DNA from: Winogradskya consettensis
GTDB lineage: Bacteria > Actinomycetota > Actinomycetes > Mycobacteriales > Micromonosporaceae
DNA length: 64,000 nucleotides
Assembly (NCBI RefSeq): GCF_018332715.1
Contig: NZ_BOQP01000030.1
Coordinates: forward strand, 186,001-250,000
Direction of reading: 5' to 3'
The translations under genes were made by a program, and so were the position numbers. Below, piece after piece: positions 51,758-60,714 of this stretch. The notes beneath the pieces are model-generated. The model did not search any database. It saw nothing but the letters and a program-made list of their open reading frames with translations, and was not told the origin of the DNA. Numbering within the stretch: position 1 is the first letter of the stretch; every line of letters starts with the position of its first letter.

Positions 51758-52833
51758 CGCAGGGCCCCCACTTGCGGTCGGGCACCGGCGGCGAGCCGGC
51801 GATCGCGCTCACGCTGGGCCGGACCGTCCGGAAGGTGGAACTCCACCGCGCCGTCCCGCGCGGCAGCCGCGATGCGCTCCACCCGCGGCCGGCGCCCCGC
51901 CTCGAAACGCGCGAAGTCGTCCAGGTTTCCGGCCAGCGCCGCCGCGTCCTCGATGGCCTGCGCCGCACCCTGCGCCACGAACGGCAGCATCGGGTGCGCG
52001 GCGTCGCCGACCAGGACCACGCGGCCGCGGTGCCAGGCCGGCAGCGGTGCGCGGTCGAACAGGCCATGATGATCGAACCGGTCGGCCAGTGCGATCAGGC
52101 CGCGCACGGCGGGATGCCAATTGTCGTACGCCCGCAGCACGCTCGCCGTCTCCACCTCCCGGACGGCCGAGGGTGGCACCGCCGCCGGCACGGTGAACAC
52201 GAGGTTGATGCTGCCCCCGTCGTCGATGGGGTAGGCGACGCAGTGCTGTCCCGGGCCCAGCCAGACGACCACGCCGGATGGCGCCAGCCGCCCGGCCCGG
52301 CCCGCCGGGATCACCGCCCGGTAGACGCTGTGCCCCGAGTAGCGGATCGGCACGGTGCCGAGCTGAGCGGCGACCGAGGAGTGCAATCCGTCAGCCCCCA
52401 CCACGATGTCCGCGGTCAGCGCCGTGCCGTCGTCGAGGCGGGCGACAACGCCGCCGGTGTGGTCGATCACGCCGGCACAGCGCCGCCCGAAGTGAACAGA
52501 ACCGGGCACGGCCGCGAGCAGTGCGCGTACGAGGGTGGTGCGCCGCATCGTGCAGTAGGGCGCCTCCCGCGACCCGAGTCCGGTCCGGGCGATGACGGAG
52601 TTGTCCTGCCAGCGCCGCAGTTCGCGGGTGCGCGGCCGGGTCGCGTCCCGCAGCACCGTTCCCAGCCCCAGCCGCCGCAGAACCGAGGTGGCATCAGGGG
52701 ACAGCTGGAGCCCGCCGCCACCGGCCGGACAGGTTCTGCGCTCGACGATCTCGCAATGCACGCCGGTGCGGGACATCGCGACGGCCGTGGTGAGGCCCGC
52801 GATTCCCGCGCCGATCACGATTGCTCTGGTCAT
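51754..52833 (-). CDS. Salicylate-hydroxylase-like FAD monooxygenase
   Basis: About 359 aa (ATG 52833; a GTG two codons upstream at 52839 has AGGAG 8 bases in front and may be the true start). The class A flavin hydroxylase marks are RAIVIGAGIAGLTTAVAM, VGADGLHSSVAAQL and the GD motif LVGDAAHPMLPFVAQGAAQ, the last typical of salicylate / 3-hydroxybenzoate hydroxylases. In this operon it probably hydroxylates, or oxidatively decarboxylates, the aminohydroxybenzoate ring. It sits 40 bp after the ligase gene and is coupled to the SDR gene. Confidence 0.88.
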   Translation of the reverse strand: MTRAIVIGAGIAGLTTAVAMSRTGVHCEIVERRTCPAGGGGLQLSPDATSVLRRLGLGTVLRDATRPRTRELRRWQDNSVIARTGLGSREAPYCTMRRTTLVRALLAAVPGSVHFGRRCAGVIDHTGGVVARLDDGTALTADIVVGADGLHSSVAAQLGTVPIRYSGHSVYRAVIPAGRAGRLAPSGVVVWLGPGQHCVAYPIDDGGSINLVFTVPAAVPPSAVREVETASVLRAYDNWHPAVRGLIALADRFDHHGLFDRAPLPAWHRGRVVLVGDAAHPMLPFVAQGAAQAIEDAAALAGNLDDFARFEAGRRPRVERIAAAARDGAVEFHLPDGPAQRERDRRLAAGARPQVGALR

Positions 52834-52873
52834 GGCCACGACACTCACTCCTGTCAGTATCAAAGAGGGCCCA

Positions 52874-54169
52874 TCAGTAATATTGGAGCGCTTTGTCCCA
52901 GTTGTCGGCGGACCCGAACAGGCTGCGGGGTTTCATCACGTCGGGTGCGGCGGTCAGGAGCGCCGCCGGCACCAGCCCACCGGGTGGCACCGTGTCGACG
53001 ACGGTGTCGATGCCGTGCGCGGCGTGGAGCGCGTCGCGCAGGTCCCGCGCCGCGACAGACCGGAATCGTTCATCCACCTCGATCTGGACCCGCAGCCGCG
53101 GCGGATCGGGGCGGGCCCGCCAGAACAGGACACCGTACTCCGCGGGGAGCCGGAAGACGATCTCCTCCACGTCGAGCTGGGTCAGCTCGACGGACCGGAC
53201 GTGCACGCCGGACCGCGCCCGGCCGAGCACCCTGACGCTCGGAAGTGCCCAGCCGCACGCGCACGGGGCGTCCGAGATCTCGACCTCGTCCTCGATGTTG
53301 TAGCGCAGCAGCGGCATCGCCGAGCGGTACAACGGCGTGACCACCAGCTGCCCGCGACCGTACGGTGCGCAGCGCCCGCTTCCCGGATCGTGCACCTCGA
53401 AGATCGCCCGGTCCGCCCAGAGATGCAGCCGTCCGTGCGGGCACTCCCCCGCCAGGCTGCCGGTCTCGGTCGCGCCGTACTCCTCGACGACCGGCGTGTT
53501 CCAGATCTGCGCGATGCGCGCCCGCCGGGCCGCGCTCAACGGTTCGCCGCCCACGAACAGCGCGCGCAGGGCCGGGAAGTCCCGCTCCGGCCGCAGTCCG
53601 CGAAGCCGCGCGGAGGCGGCCCACAGCAGCGTGTCCGTGGGCAACGACCAGGTGAGCGAGACGTCGAGGTCGTGCAGGACCCGGACCACTTTCGCGTACG
53701 GGGTGGCAAGTGAGCGGTTGTCCGCGGGCACCACGGTCGCCCCGTGGGAACGCGCAGCCGCGTGCGCCAGATGCCCGGTGATCATCAGGGCGTACGGCGT
53801 CCGCACCAGGAACGTGTCCGTCGCGTGGATCCCGACGTGCTTACGCGCATACCGTTCAGCCAGATCGAGCCAGTCCGCCGCCGTGTAGTACGACGCGGTG
53901 GGAGCCCCGCTGCTCCCGCTCGACTCGTGATAGGTCGCCAGCTCCGCCCGATCGACCGCGAGCATCCCGAACGGATAGGCGTCGCGCAGATCCTCCTTCG
54001 TGGTGAGCGGATACTGAGCGAGTTCCGCGCGCCCGCCCGGCACCCCGCGTTTGCGATAGAACGGGGAGTGCGCGGCCGACGCCAGCAGCTGCCCCAGCTG
54101 AGCGTCCTGCAGATAGGCGAGTTCCGCGGCATCGTGCCAGTCACCCAGACCGGGCCGGACGTCTCTCAT
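52874..54169 (-). CDS. Phenylacetate-CoA-ligase-like adenylating enzyme
   Basis: 431 aa, PaaK-type member of the AMP-forming ligases. It has YHESSGSSGAPT (phosphate loop, about 80-91), LFVGGEPLSAARRARI, EEYGATETGSLAGECPHG, then RYNIEDEVEI and a small C-terminal domain. The Cys pair in DAPCACGWALP is also common in PaaK-like proteins. It would activate an aryl carboxylate, here probably 3-amino-4-hydroxybenzoate or a derivative, as adenylate or CoA thioester. Its ATG overlaps the amidohydrolase stop (ATGA). Confidence 0.88.
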   Translation of the reverse strand: MRDVRPGLGDWHDAAELAYLQDAQLGQLLASAAHSPFYRKRGVPGGRAELAQYPLTTKEDLRDAYPFGMLAVDRAELATYHESSGSSGAPTASYYTAADWLDLAERYARKHVGIHATDTFLVRTPYALMITGHLAHAAARSHGATVVPADNRSLATPYAKVVRVLHDLDVSLTWSLPTDTLLWAASARLRGLRPERDFPALRALFVGGEPLSAARRARIAQIWNTPVVEEYGATETGSLAGECPHGRLHLWADRAIFEVHDPGSGRCAPYGRGQLVVTPLYRSAMPLLRYNIEDEVEISDAPCACGWALPSVRVLGRARSGVHVRSVELTQLDVEEIVFRLPAEYGVLFWRARPDPPRLRVQIEVDERFRSVAARDLRDALHAAHGIDTVVDTVPPGGLVPAALLTAAPDVMKPRSLFGSADNWDKALQYY

Positions 54170-54915
54170 GTCGTCTCCTCCCCCAGGACGCGGCAGGCGT
54201 TGGCCCAGGTCACGGCGGTCAGGTCAGCCGGGGACAGACCGAGCGCCGCGATCTTGACCAGCTCCACCCGCGGTTCCTGCAACGGATGCTCGGTGCCGAA
54301 CAGCACGCGCCGTACGCCGAACCCCTCGACCGCCGCGCGCGCCGTGACGGTGAGGCAGCCGGACAGCTCGGCCAGAACGTTCGGGACCGGGGCGAGCTCC
54401 GCCAGACCCGCGAGCTCCAGCCCGGTGTGACCGCAGTGTCCCCAGACGAACGTGACCCCGGGGTTCGCCCGGGCCAGCCGCGCAAGATCGGCGGGCCGCG
54501 CCCCGGCGTGAGCCAGCGTGACCACGTAGACCGGATGCCGCATCGCACCCGCGACGGCGATCAGTTCGTGCACCGCCGGATCGTCCAGCCGGAACCCGTG
54601 CACGGCCGGTGAGATCTCCAACCCCCGGAAATTCCCCGCACCTTGTCGGTACGCGGCCACGTCGTGCACCGGATCCGCGAAGAAGAACGGCAGCAGCCGC
54701 CCACCGGAGAGCGAACACTGCGCGAGCACGTCGTTGTTGTCGGCGCTCACCTCCGCGCGCCCACCCTCGGAGATCTGCGTCGAGAGCCGGCCGAGCCCGA
54801 TCAACCCGCCGGCCGACACCGCCGCGCGAGCGATGCCCGCCCCGTCCATGACGCTGAGCAGTACTTCAGCGGCGCGAGGGACGGGCGCGAGCCTGGCGTG
54901 GAAGTCGAAGATCAT
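54166..54915 (-). CDS. Amidohydrolase-2-fold protein with altered metal site
   Basis: 249 aa. The fold marks of the amidohydrolase_2 (ACMSD-like) family are MIFDFHARLAP at the N-terminus, FRGLEISPAVHGFRLDDP, VWGHCGHTGLE and FGTEHPLQEPR near the end. The usual N-terminal HxH metal motif reads HAR (His6, Arg8), so one ligand is replaced. It may use fewer ligands, as some decarboxylases do, or be non-catalytic. The gene is coupled by ATGA overlaps to the GriH-like gene before it and the ligase after it, so it belongs to the pathway. Confidence 0.75.
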   Translation of the reverse strand: MIFDFHARLAPVPRAAEVLLSVMDGAGIARAAVSAGGLIGLGRLSTQISEGGRAEVSADNNDVLAQCSLSGGRLLPFFFADPVHDVAAYRQGAGNFRGLEISPAVHGFRLDDPAVHELIAVAGAMRHPVYVVTLAHAGARPADLARLARANPGVTFVWGHCGHTGLELAGLAELAPVPNVLAELSGCLTVTARAAVEGFGVRRVLFGTEHPLQEPRVELVKIAALGLSPADLTAVTWANACRVLGEETT

Positions 54916-56075
54916 TGCTCGTAGCACAGTTCGTCGATGGGATAGCCCACGTGGCGTTCCCGGCCGGGCAGGTAGCCCAGCACCTCGTCGCCCGGGCGCA
55001 GCGACGTCGAGTTGTGCACCGTCGCGCCGGGGCCCAGCACCCGTACGTGCCAGTCGTCCTGCACGATCAGGTTGACCCGCTCACCCGTCGGCGCCACCGC
55101 GTCGATCGACAGCAACGGCCGCGTCTCGATCTTCACCCGCCCGACCGTGACCCGCCGCGTCCGCCCGTCCGCCCCGACCGCGAGGACCGTGCCACCGGCC
55201 GCCAGCTCGCTCAGGTAACGCGTGTGTTCGTGATCGGCGAGCGTGTACGACATGATCGCGCCCGCGTTCACGCGGAACGGACGGGTCGGCATGTAGGGCA
55301 GCGGGTGGGTCTCGCTGACGCACAACACCATGCCGCGGGACCGCGAACCGACCAGGATCCCCTCGTCCTGGCGCAGATAGGTGCACGTGTCGACGCACGC
55401 ACGCTCACCCGTGCCGGCGTGCCGTACCCCGGTGACCGTGAGCGTGACCAGTTCCAGATCAGGTGACCGGTCGCGCACCACCTGCGCGAGCCTGGTCGCC
55501 TCTCCCGGCGCGGCTCCGGCGAGCATCACGCCGCCGGGTCCGTGCTCCAGCACGCTGAGATGCACGGCTGCGTCGTCCACGCCGTCCACGCGGGTGATGA
55601 TCGTGCCCTCGGCGCCGTCCGCCGCGGCCAGGACGATCTCCATCGGGATGTTCGTGGGGTCGAGGAAGTGCAACAGGACCACGGGGTCACGGCGTACGCT
55701 CTCGCACGCCGCCGCCAGGTCATCGGGGTCCCGCACGTCGTGCCGGCTCCCGAACCGCACTCCCGGGTGCCGCTCGGCGAGCACCGACGGCATCCCGTGC
55801 CGCCGCGGATCGACCAGCACCAGGTCCGCCACGCCGAAGTCGTCCGGCAACTCCTCCGGGACCAGGACCCTGGTCACCGACGGCGGCAGCGGTGCGAGAT
55901 CGGCCGGATCAGCGGCCACGATCGCGTCGAATCCCTGGTGCAGGGCCTCCTCCCCCACCGCCTGCCGCCACTCACCGAGCCCGCGCAGATCAAGCCAGCA
56001 TTTCCTGTCCCCGCCGAAGTCGGTCCCCCCGGGCGAACCCGCAGCCGTCAGCTTGTTCTCGTCGATGACGGTCAT
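54912..56075 (-). CDS. griH: 3-dehydroquinate synthase II / 3-amino-4-hydroxybenzoate synthase (GriH-like)
   Basis: 387 aa, DHQ synthase II family (archaeal AroB', GriH). The N-terminal half has a KCWLDLRG start and a VLLHFLDPTNIPMEIVLAAA segment. The C-terminal half has SRSRGMVLCVSETHPLPYM, RPFRVNAGAIMSYTLA, YLSELAAGGTVLAV and VGRVKIETRPLLSIDA, all characteristic. With a GriI-like partner directly upstream and no sign of a tryptophan or shikimate context, the product is more likely 3-amino-4-hydroxybenzoate (as in grixazone synthesis) than dehydroquinate. Start and stop both overlap their neighbours by ATGA. Confidence 0.85.
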   Translation of the reverse strand: MTVIDENKLTAAGSPGGTDFGGDRKCWLDLRGLGEWRQAVGEEALHQGFDAIVAADPADLAPLPPSVTRVLVPEELPDDFGVADLVLVDPRRHGMPSVLAERHPGVRFGSRHDVRDPDDLAAACESVRRDPVVLLHFLDPTNIPMEIVLAAADGAEGTIITRVDGVDDAAVHLSVLEHGPGGVMLAGAAPGEATRLAQVVRDRSPDLELVTLTVTGVRHAGTGERACVDTCTYLRQDEGILVGSRSRGMVLCVSETHPLPYMPTRPFRVNAGAIMSYTLADHEHTRYLSELAAGGTVLAVGADGRTRRVTVGRVKIETRPLLSIDAVAPTGERVNLIVQDDWHVRVLGPGATVHNSTSLRPGDEVLGYLPGRERHVGYPIDELCYEQ

Positions 56076-56908
56076 CGCGCCGCCACCGCCGTCCGATCGT
56101 GCACCAGGGTGGCGAGCTGCCGGACCATGGCGCCGGGGTCGGGAGCGGTGAACACCAGCCTGCCCGCCGCGATCCCCCCGGCTCCGGCACGCACGGCACC
56201 GGCCAGAGCGGCCAGGACCTCGGCTGAGGCACCAGCCGCCGGGCCGCCAGCCGCCGGGCCGCCAGCCGCCGGGCCTCCCGCGAGTGGGCCTCCCGCGGCG
56301 AGGACGGGGATCGGGCAGTCGGTGAGGATCGGGGTGAGCTCGTCCGGCGTGGCGGGCAGGCTGGTCTTGACCAGGTCGGCGCCGAGCTCGGCCGCGACGG
56401 TCAGGGCCCGGGAGATCAGTTCCGGGGCGCGGCCGTCGATCATCTCCGGCCCGCGGACGTACATCATCGCCAGCAGCGGAACGCCCCACCGGTCGCAGTC
56501 CTCCGCGGTGAGAGCTAGATGCGCGATCTGCCGGCTCTCCGTGAGCGAGCTGACGTTGATGTGGACACTGACCGCTTCCGCTCCCAGCCGCAGCGCCTCC
56601 TCGACCGTGGCCACCGGGTACTTCGCGTCGGGGTCGGGTGCCAGGCCGGTGCTCGCGTTCAGGTGCAGCACGAGCGAGAGCCGCCGGAAACGCGCGGGAT
56701 GCACCCGGCGGGCGGCTCCTTTGTGCAGGACAACCGCGTCGGCACCGTTGTCGGCCAGCTCGGCGACGAGATTGTCGAGGTCACCCCGGTGGTGCAGCGG
56801 CCCGCCGGCGATCGCGTGGTCGAGGGGCACCACGAGCAGCCCGGATCCGGGTTTCCGATACAGATGGCGCAGCCGTAACCGGCGGCCGAAGGTTCCGTTC
56901 TCCTCCAT
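56072..56908 (-). CDS. griI: 2-amino-3,7-dideoxy-heptulosonate synthase (GriI-like aldolase)
   Basis: 278 aa, class I aldolase fold (DeoC/FbaB, AroA'-type). It shows VPLDHAIAGGP (Asp30), the proton-donor Tyr150 in LAMMYVRGP and the Schiff-base Lys181 in GADLVKTSLP. A triose phosphate or similar donor is condensed with aspartate semialdehyde to give the C7 amino sugar used by GriH. AAGGP, the phosphate-loop strand, is followed by an odd expansion of GGPxA repeats (about residues 206-227). An AAGGGG-like ribosome site precedes the ATG. First gene of the coupled operon. Confidence 0.87.
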   Translation of the reverse strand: MEENGTFGRRLRLRHLYRKPGSGLLVVPLDHAIAGGPLHHRGDLDNLVAELADNGADAVVLHKGAARRVHPARFRRLSLVLHLNASTGLAPDPDAKYPVATVEEALRLGAEAVSVHINVSSLTESRQIAHLALTAEDCDRWGVPLLAMMYVRGPEMIDGRAPELISRALTVAAELGADLVKTSLPATPDELTPILTDCPIPVLAAGGPLAGGPAAGGPAAGGPAAGASAEVLAALAGAVRAGAGGIAAGRLVFTAPDPGAMVRQLATLVHDRTAVAAR

Positions 56909-57014
56909 TGTCGTGACCCCTTTTCGAGTTCGTCACCGCCTCGACGGGCGGTGGTCGGCAGATCGGCGCGGCGGCTGCTCAGAGCCGATTCCGCGAGAGC
57001 GCCGTTGCATTTCG

Positions 57015-57060
57015 ACGCTAGCCACGAAGGGCGCCGGGGCCTACTACTCGTATGGGTAGG
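57015..57060 (-). promoter_or_regulatory. Activator-type promoter of the aminohydroxybenzoate operon
   Basis: Reading leftward, a -10 box TAGCGT (57020-57015) has no -35 match. The -35 position is instead covered by an inverted repeat with arms CCTAC / GTAGG (57040-57044 and 57056-57060). That is where LuxR-type activators usually bind. The start point would lie near 57008, leaving a leader of about 100 bases before the GriI-like ATG. Both LuxR genes flanking the cluster are candidate activators. Confidence 0.5.
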
Positions 57061-57725
57061 TGCCGATTTCCGGCTGCCGGGGAATCGTCATCACCGGAAC
57101 ACCCCGAGGGCGCATCAGGAATGGTCATCACGCGATACACAGGCCAGCGGCCGTAGATTCCCGGCCGCCGGAAAAGGTCTCCCGCGGCGGTGCCGCCGGC
57201 TCGGCCGGGTTCACCCGGACAGCGGACGCCGCCGCCCGCGGAAGGGTAACGGTAGCGGTGAGCACCACCCTGGTGAACGGATGCGGAGCTGTGGCACGGC
57301 CCGGACAGAAACGAGCAACGTGAGCATGAAGCCGACGGTCACCCGAATGAGTGAATCCACGCGAGGCGTGTCACGGACCACGACGATCGATGACGGCCGC
57401 GATCATGCCGGTTCCGGCGTTCCGTTCGCCGCGGTGAGTGATCGCGACGAGCCGGCCGGGCCGATCGTGTGCCGGAGCGCGCGGACCCCGCGAGCGCCTG
57501 GCACGACGGCGGTCCATGGATTGATCAGCTCTTATGTCCACTCAGGCCGGTGTACTGCGCGGCGCGCGCTGACCCGGAACGGTCAGGCGCTGCCGTACCC
57601 GATGATCGATGACGCGGTGCCCGGATCACGGGCGGCCGGCCGTCCAGCGACAAGGTGCACCCAACAGTGCGGTGATACAAAAATCATCCACGTCGCTGTC
57701 CGGGCACTCCCGTGTCCGTCCGGTT
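57061..57725. other. Long intergenic region, no gene supported
   Basis: About 660 bases between the divergent GriI-like and LAL genes. Rightward frames are open in places but match nothing I know and have no good ribosome sites. The region probably holds the LAL promoter. An AAGGAG lies at 57731-57736, just after the chosen start, which leaves the LAL start in doubt. Confidence 0.5.
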
Positions 57726-60665
57726 ATGACAAGGAGTGGCCCACCGTCCGAACGGACCCCTGAATTGATCATCACTTCCGGACACCACCGCCACAACGGC
57801 CGGCCCCGGCCCGAGCGGGCCGGACCTGCCCTGCCAGCCCGCCCCGACCGGCACGCCCAACCCGACCAGCCCACTCAGCAAGCCCAGCCCAGGATCGACG
57901 AGCATGCCGGGGAGACCGTCCTGAACGAGCAGACGTTCGGCCGTAGCGACGAGATGGACACCATCCGCCGCGCCCTCGCCGGGACCGCGGCGGGTGAGGG
58001 TGGCTGCCTGGTCATGCTCGGGCCGGCCGGTGTGGGCAAGTCCCACCTGGTGCGGGCGGCGGTGCAGACCGCGACCGAGCTCGGGCTGGCCGTGGCCGCA
58101 CGGGAGGCGTTCAAGCTGGATTTGGCGGCGCCGCTCGTCACCCTGGCCGGGGCGCTGCGGGCGTGCACGCGCGAGGGTGAGCGTTTCTCCTGGCTGTTCG
58201 ACGGTTCGCACCGGACCGAGCAGTACCGCACGATCGATCTGCTGCGGGCGTCCCTCGAGGATTTCGCCGCCGAGCGGCCGTTGCTGATCGTGGTGGACGA
58301 CGCGCAGTGGATGGACGAGCTGAGCGCGCTCGCCGTGCGCGAGCTCGTTCCGGCCCTGGCCAGCTCGCCGGTGTGGTGGGTGTTCGCGGGGCGGCCGGAG
58401 CCGGTGGAGACGCCGGGGCTGCAGACGTTGAACTGGTTGATCCGCGGTGGCGCCGCGCCGATCCGGTTGAGCGTTCTGGAGGAGCCGGCGATCGCTGAGC
58501 TCAGCGCGGCGGTGGTCGGTGCGGAGGTCGACAACACCGTGCTGGCGCTGGCCAACGGCTGTGGCGGGAACCCGCTGCGGGTCGGGCAGCTGCTCCGGGC
58601 CCTGCGCGCCTCCCGGCAGCTCGTCATCACGGCGGGGACGGCGACCGTGATCGGCGGGGAGCTGCCGTCGAGCTTCGTCGACACGGTCCGGGAGGTGCTG
58701 GAGAGTCTCAGCGAGGGTACGCAGTGGCTGGTCAGGGCGTGTTCGGTGTTCACCCGCCCGTTCGGGGTCGAGGCCGCCACCCGGTTGACCGGGCACGGTC
58801 CCGCCGAGATGTACCGCCTGGTCGAGGAGGGCCTCACCGAGATCCTCACCGATGCCGGGGACGGGATCGCGTTCAGCCATGACCTGGTGCGCCAGGCGGT
58901 GTATTCGACGCTGCCCCGGACGTTGCGGGAGCGGCTGCACCGGGAGGCGGCGACGATCTCCCGGGACGAGGGGCTGCCCGCCATCGAGGTCGCCGAGCAC
59001 CTGCTCAAGAGCGGTCGCGCCGGGACCACGGACGCTGTTGCCATGTTGCGGGCCGCAGCCCGCGAGGTGGCCGGTGCGGCTCCGGCGACAGCGGCGGATC
59101 TGATGCTGCACGCGCTCGAGGCGCTGCCCGCGCACGATCAGAACCGGACCGTGCTCATCGCCGAGGCGGTCGGCCTGCTCGCGTCGGCGGCGCGGGTCGA
59201 TCAGGCCCGGCGGCTCGGCGAGGAGGCATTGGACGCCGGGCTGGATGCCGAGACCGAGGCCGAGCTGCTGCTCGGCCTGGCGGAGGCGTGCAAGCACGCA
59301 GGACAGAACAGGAGCGCCGTTGAGTACGCCGACCGCGGCCTGGGTCACGAGAAGATCGGCGACGCGACCCGGGCCCGGCTGTACGCGATCCGCGCCCACG
59401 CCCTGTTCTATGTGGACGATCTGGAGGGTGCCGACGCGTCCGGGGCCGACGCGCAGCGCCTCGGCATGGCGAGCAGCGAGTACGGCGCGGCGGTGTTCGG
59501 GGAGACCGCGCGCAGCCTCGTCGCTCAGGCGCAGGGTCGCATGGGTGCGGCGCTCGCGCACGCGAAGTCCGCGACGAGCACGGCGGCGACGCGGGGCGGC
59601 CGTGCCCGGCACCGGCATCCGGCGATCTGGATGGGCAGCGCGCTGACGGCGTACGACCGGTTCGAGGAGGCGGGGCAGGTCCTCGGCCGGGGGCGCCGCG
59701 AGTCGGAGCGGCTCGGGACGTTGTGGGCGCAGCCGTTGTGGCACTACTACAACGCCAATCTTCTCGCCGCGCGCGGAGAGCTCGACGAGGCGACCGCGGA
59801 AGCCGATGCGGGGGTGGCGACGGCCGAGCAGCTCACGGCGTACCAACTGGTGGTGCCTCTGCTCGGGACCTTGATCCGGCTGGCGGTGCTGCGCGGCGAT
59901 CTGGAGGCGGCGAAGGCGCACCTGGCCCGGATGCACGAGCTGATGCGCACCGGGATCACCGCAACGCCCGAGGATGTCGTCTGGCCGGAAGCGCTGCTGC
60001 TGCACGCCGAGGGACAGAGTGATGTGGCGTTCTCGCTGGCGGCGGGCTTCTACGGATCGCTGCCGGAGCGCCCGGCCCTGATCACGATGGACCCGACCGC
60101 CCCCGGCATCCTGGTCGGCATCGCGCTGGGGCAGGGCGACCGGGCCGCGGCCGGGCGGGTCGTGGCGGCGACCGAGGCGCTGGCGCGACGCAACCCGGAG
60201 TCGCATGCGGCCCACGGTGCCGCGGCCCACGCCGGCGGTCTGCTGCACGGCGATCCGGCGCGGTTGCGGCAAGCAGTGGACTGCTTCCGGCGTACACCCC
60301 GCAGATTGGCTCTTGCCTCTACTTTGGAAGATGCCGCACGGGCGGAGGACCGATCCGACTGGTACGCCGAGGCGCTCGGCATCGTGAGCGAATGCGGCGC
60401 GACCGGCGCGCAGCGACGCCTGCAACGGCAGCACGGCAGTGCGCCCCCGGCCGAGCCGAAGAGTGAGCTGCTCCCCGAGCTGTCACCCGCCGAACGCAAG
60501 GTCGCCCTGCTGGTCGCGGACGGCCTCACCAACCTGCAGGTGGCCGGCGAGCTGTACCTCTCACGGCACACCGTGGACAGCCACCTGCGGCACATCTTCG
60601 CCAAACTGGAGATCAAGCGCCGGATCGAGCTGGCGAAACGCGTCGAGCGGGAACGCGGCGGATAG
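57726..60665 (+). CDS. Large LuxR-family (LAL) transcriptional regulator
   Basis: About 979 aa from ATG 57726; the first 65 residues are Pro/Arg-rich and the true start may lie further in. AAA domain: FGRSDEMDTIRRAL, Walker A MLGPAGVGKSHLV (GPAGVGKS 99-106), Walker B LLIVVDDAQWMD, then GNPLRVGQLLRAL and FSHDLVRQAVYSTL. About 500 residues of TPR-like helices follow. The C-terminal LuxR helix-turn-helix is LSPAERKVALLVADGLTN with YLSRHTVDSHLRHIFAKLEI. Such regulators activate antibiotic clusters on ATP and inducer binding. It lies between the GriI-like operon and a monooxygenase gene. Confidence 0.92.
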   Translation: MTRSGPPSERTPELIITSGHHRHNGRPRPERAGPALPARPDRHAQPDQPTQQAQPRIDEHAGETVLNEQTFGRSDEMDTIRRALAGTAAGEGGCLVMLGPAGVGKSHLVRAAVQTATELGLAVAAREAFKLDLAAPLVTLAGALRACTREGERFSWLFDGSHRTEQYRTIDLLRASLEDFAAERPLLIVVDDAQWMDELSALAVRELVPALASSPVWWVFAGRPEPVETPGLQTLNWLIRGGAAPIRLSVLEEPAIAELSAAVVGAEVDNTVLALANGCGGNPLRVGQLLRALRASRQLVITAGTATVIGGELPSSFVDTVREVLESLSEGTQWLVRACSVFTRPFGVEAATRLTGHGPAEMYRLVEEGLTEILTDAGDGIAFSHDLVRQAVYSTLPRTLRERLHREAATISRDEGLPAIEVAEHLLKSGRAGTTDAVAMLRAAAREVAGAAPATAADLMLHALEALPAHDQNRTVLIAEAVGLLASAARVDQARRLGEEALDAGLDAETEAELLLGLAEACKHAGQNRSAVEYADRGLGHEKIGDATRARLYAIRAHALFYVDDLEGADASGADAQRLGMASSEYGAAVFGETARSLVAQAQGRMGAALAHAKSATSTAATRGGRARHRHPAIWMGSALTAYDRFEEAGQVLGRGRRESERLGTLWAQPLWHYYNANLLAARGELDEATAEADAGVATAEQLTAYQLVVPLLGTLIRLAVLRGDLEAAKAHLARMHELMRTGITATPEDVVWPEALLLHAEGQSDVAFSLAAGFYGSLPERPALITMDPTAPGILVGIALGQGDRAAAGRVVAATEALARRNPESHAAHGAAAHAGGLLHGDPARLRQAVDCFRRTPRRLALASTLEDAARAEDRSDWYAEALGIVSECGATGAQRRLQRQHGSAPPAEPKSELLPELSPAERKVALLVADGLTNLQVAGELYLSRHTVDSHLRHIFAKLEIKRRIELAKRVERERGG

Positions 60666-60714
60666 GCCTTATCCCGTGGGTACGTGATGTACGCGCGACG
60701 GCGGTGGCCGCAGC

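Noticed and set aside
57324..57760. Open rightward frames upstream of the LAL gene as separate small genes
   Set aside because: They have no ribosome sites, no recognisable sequence and unstable composition. They are more likely promoter DNA.
57684..60434. A 916-codon leftward open frame
   Set aside because: It is antisense to the LAL regulator with clear Walker and HTH motifs on the other strand. Its Arg/Gln/Gly-rich translation is typical of shadows.
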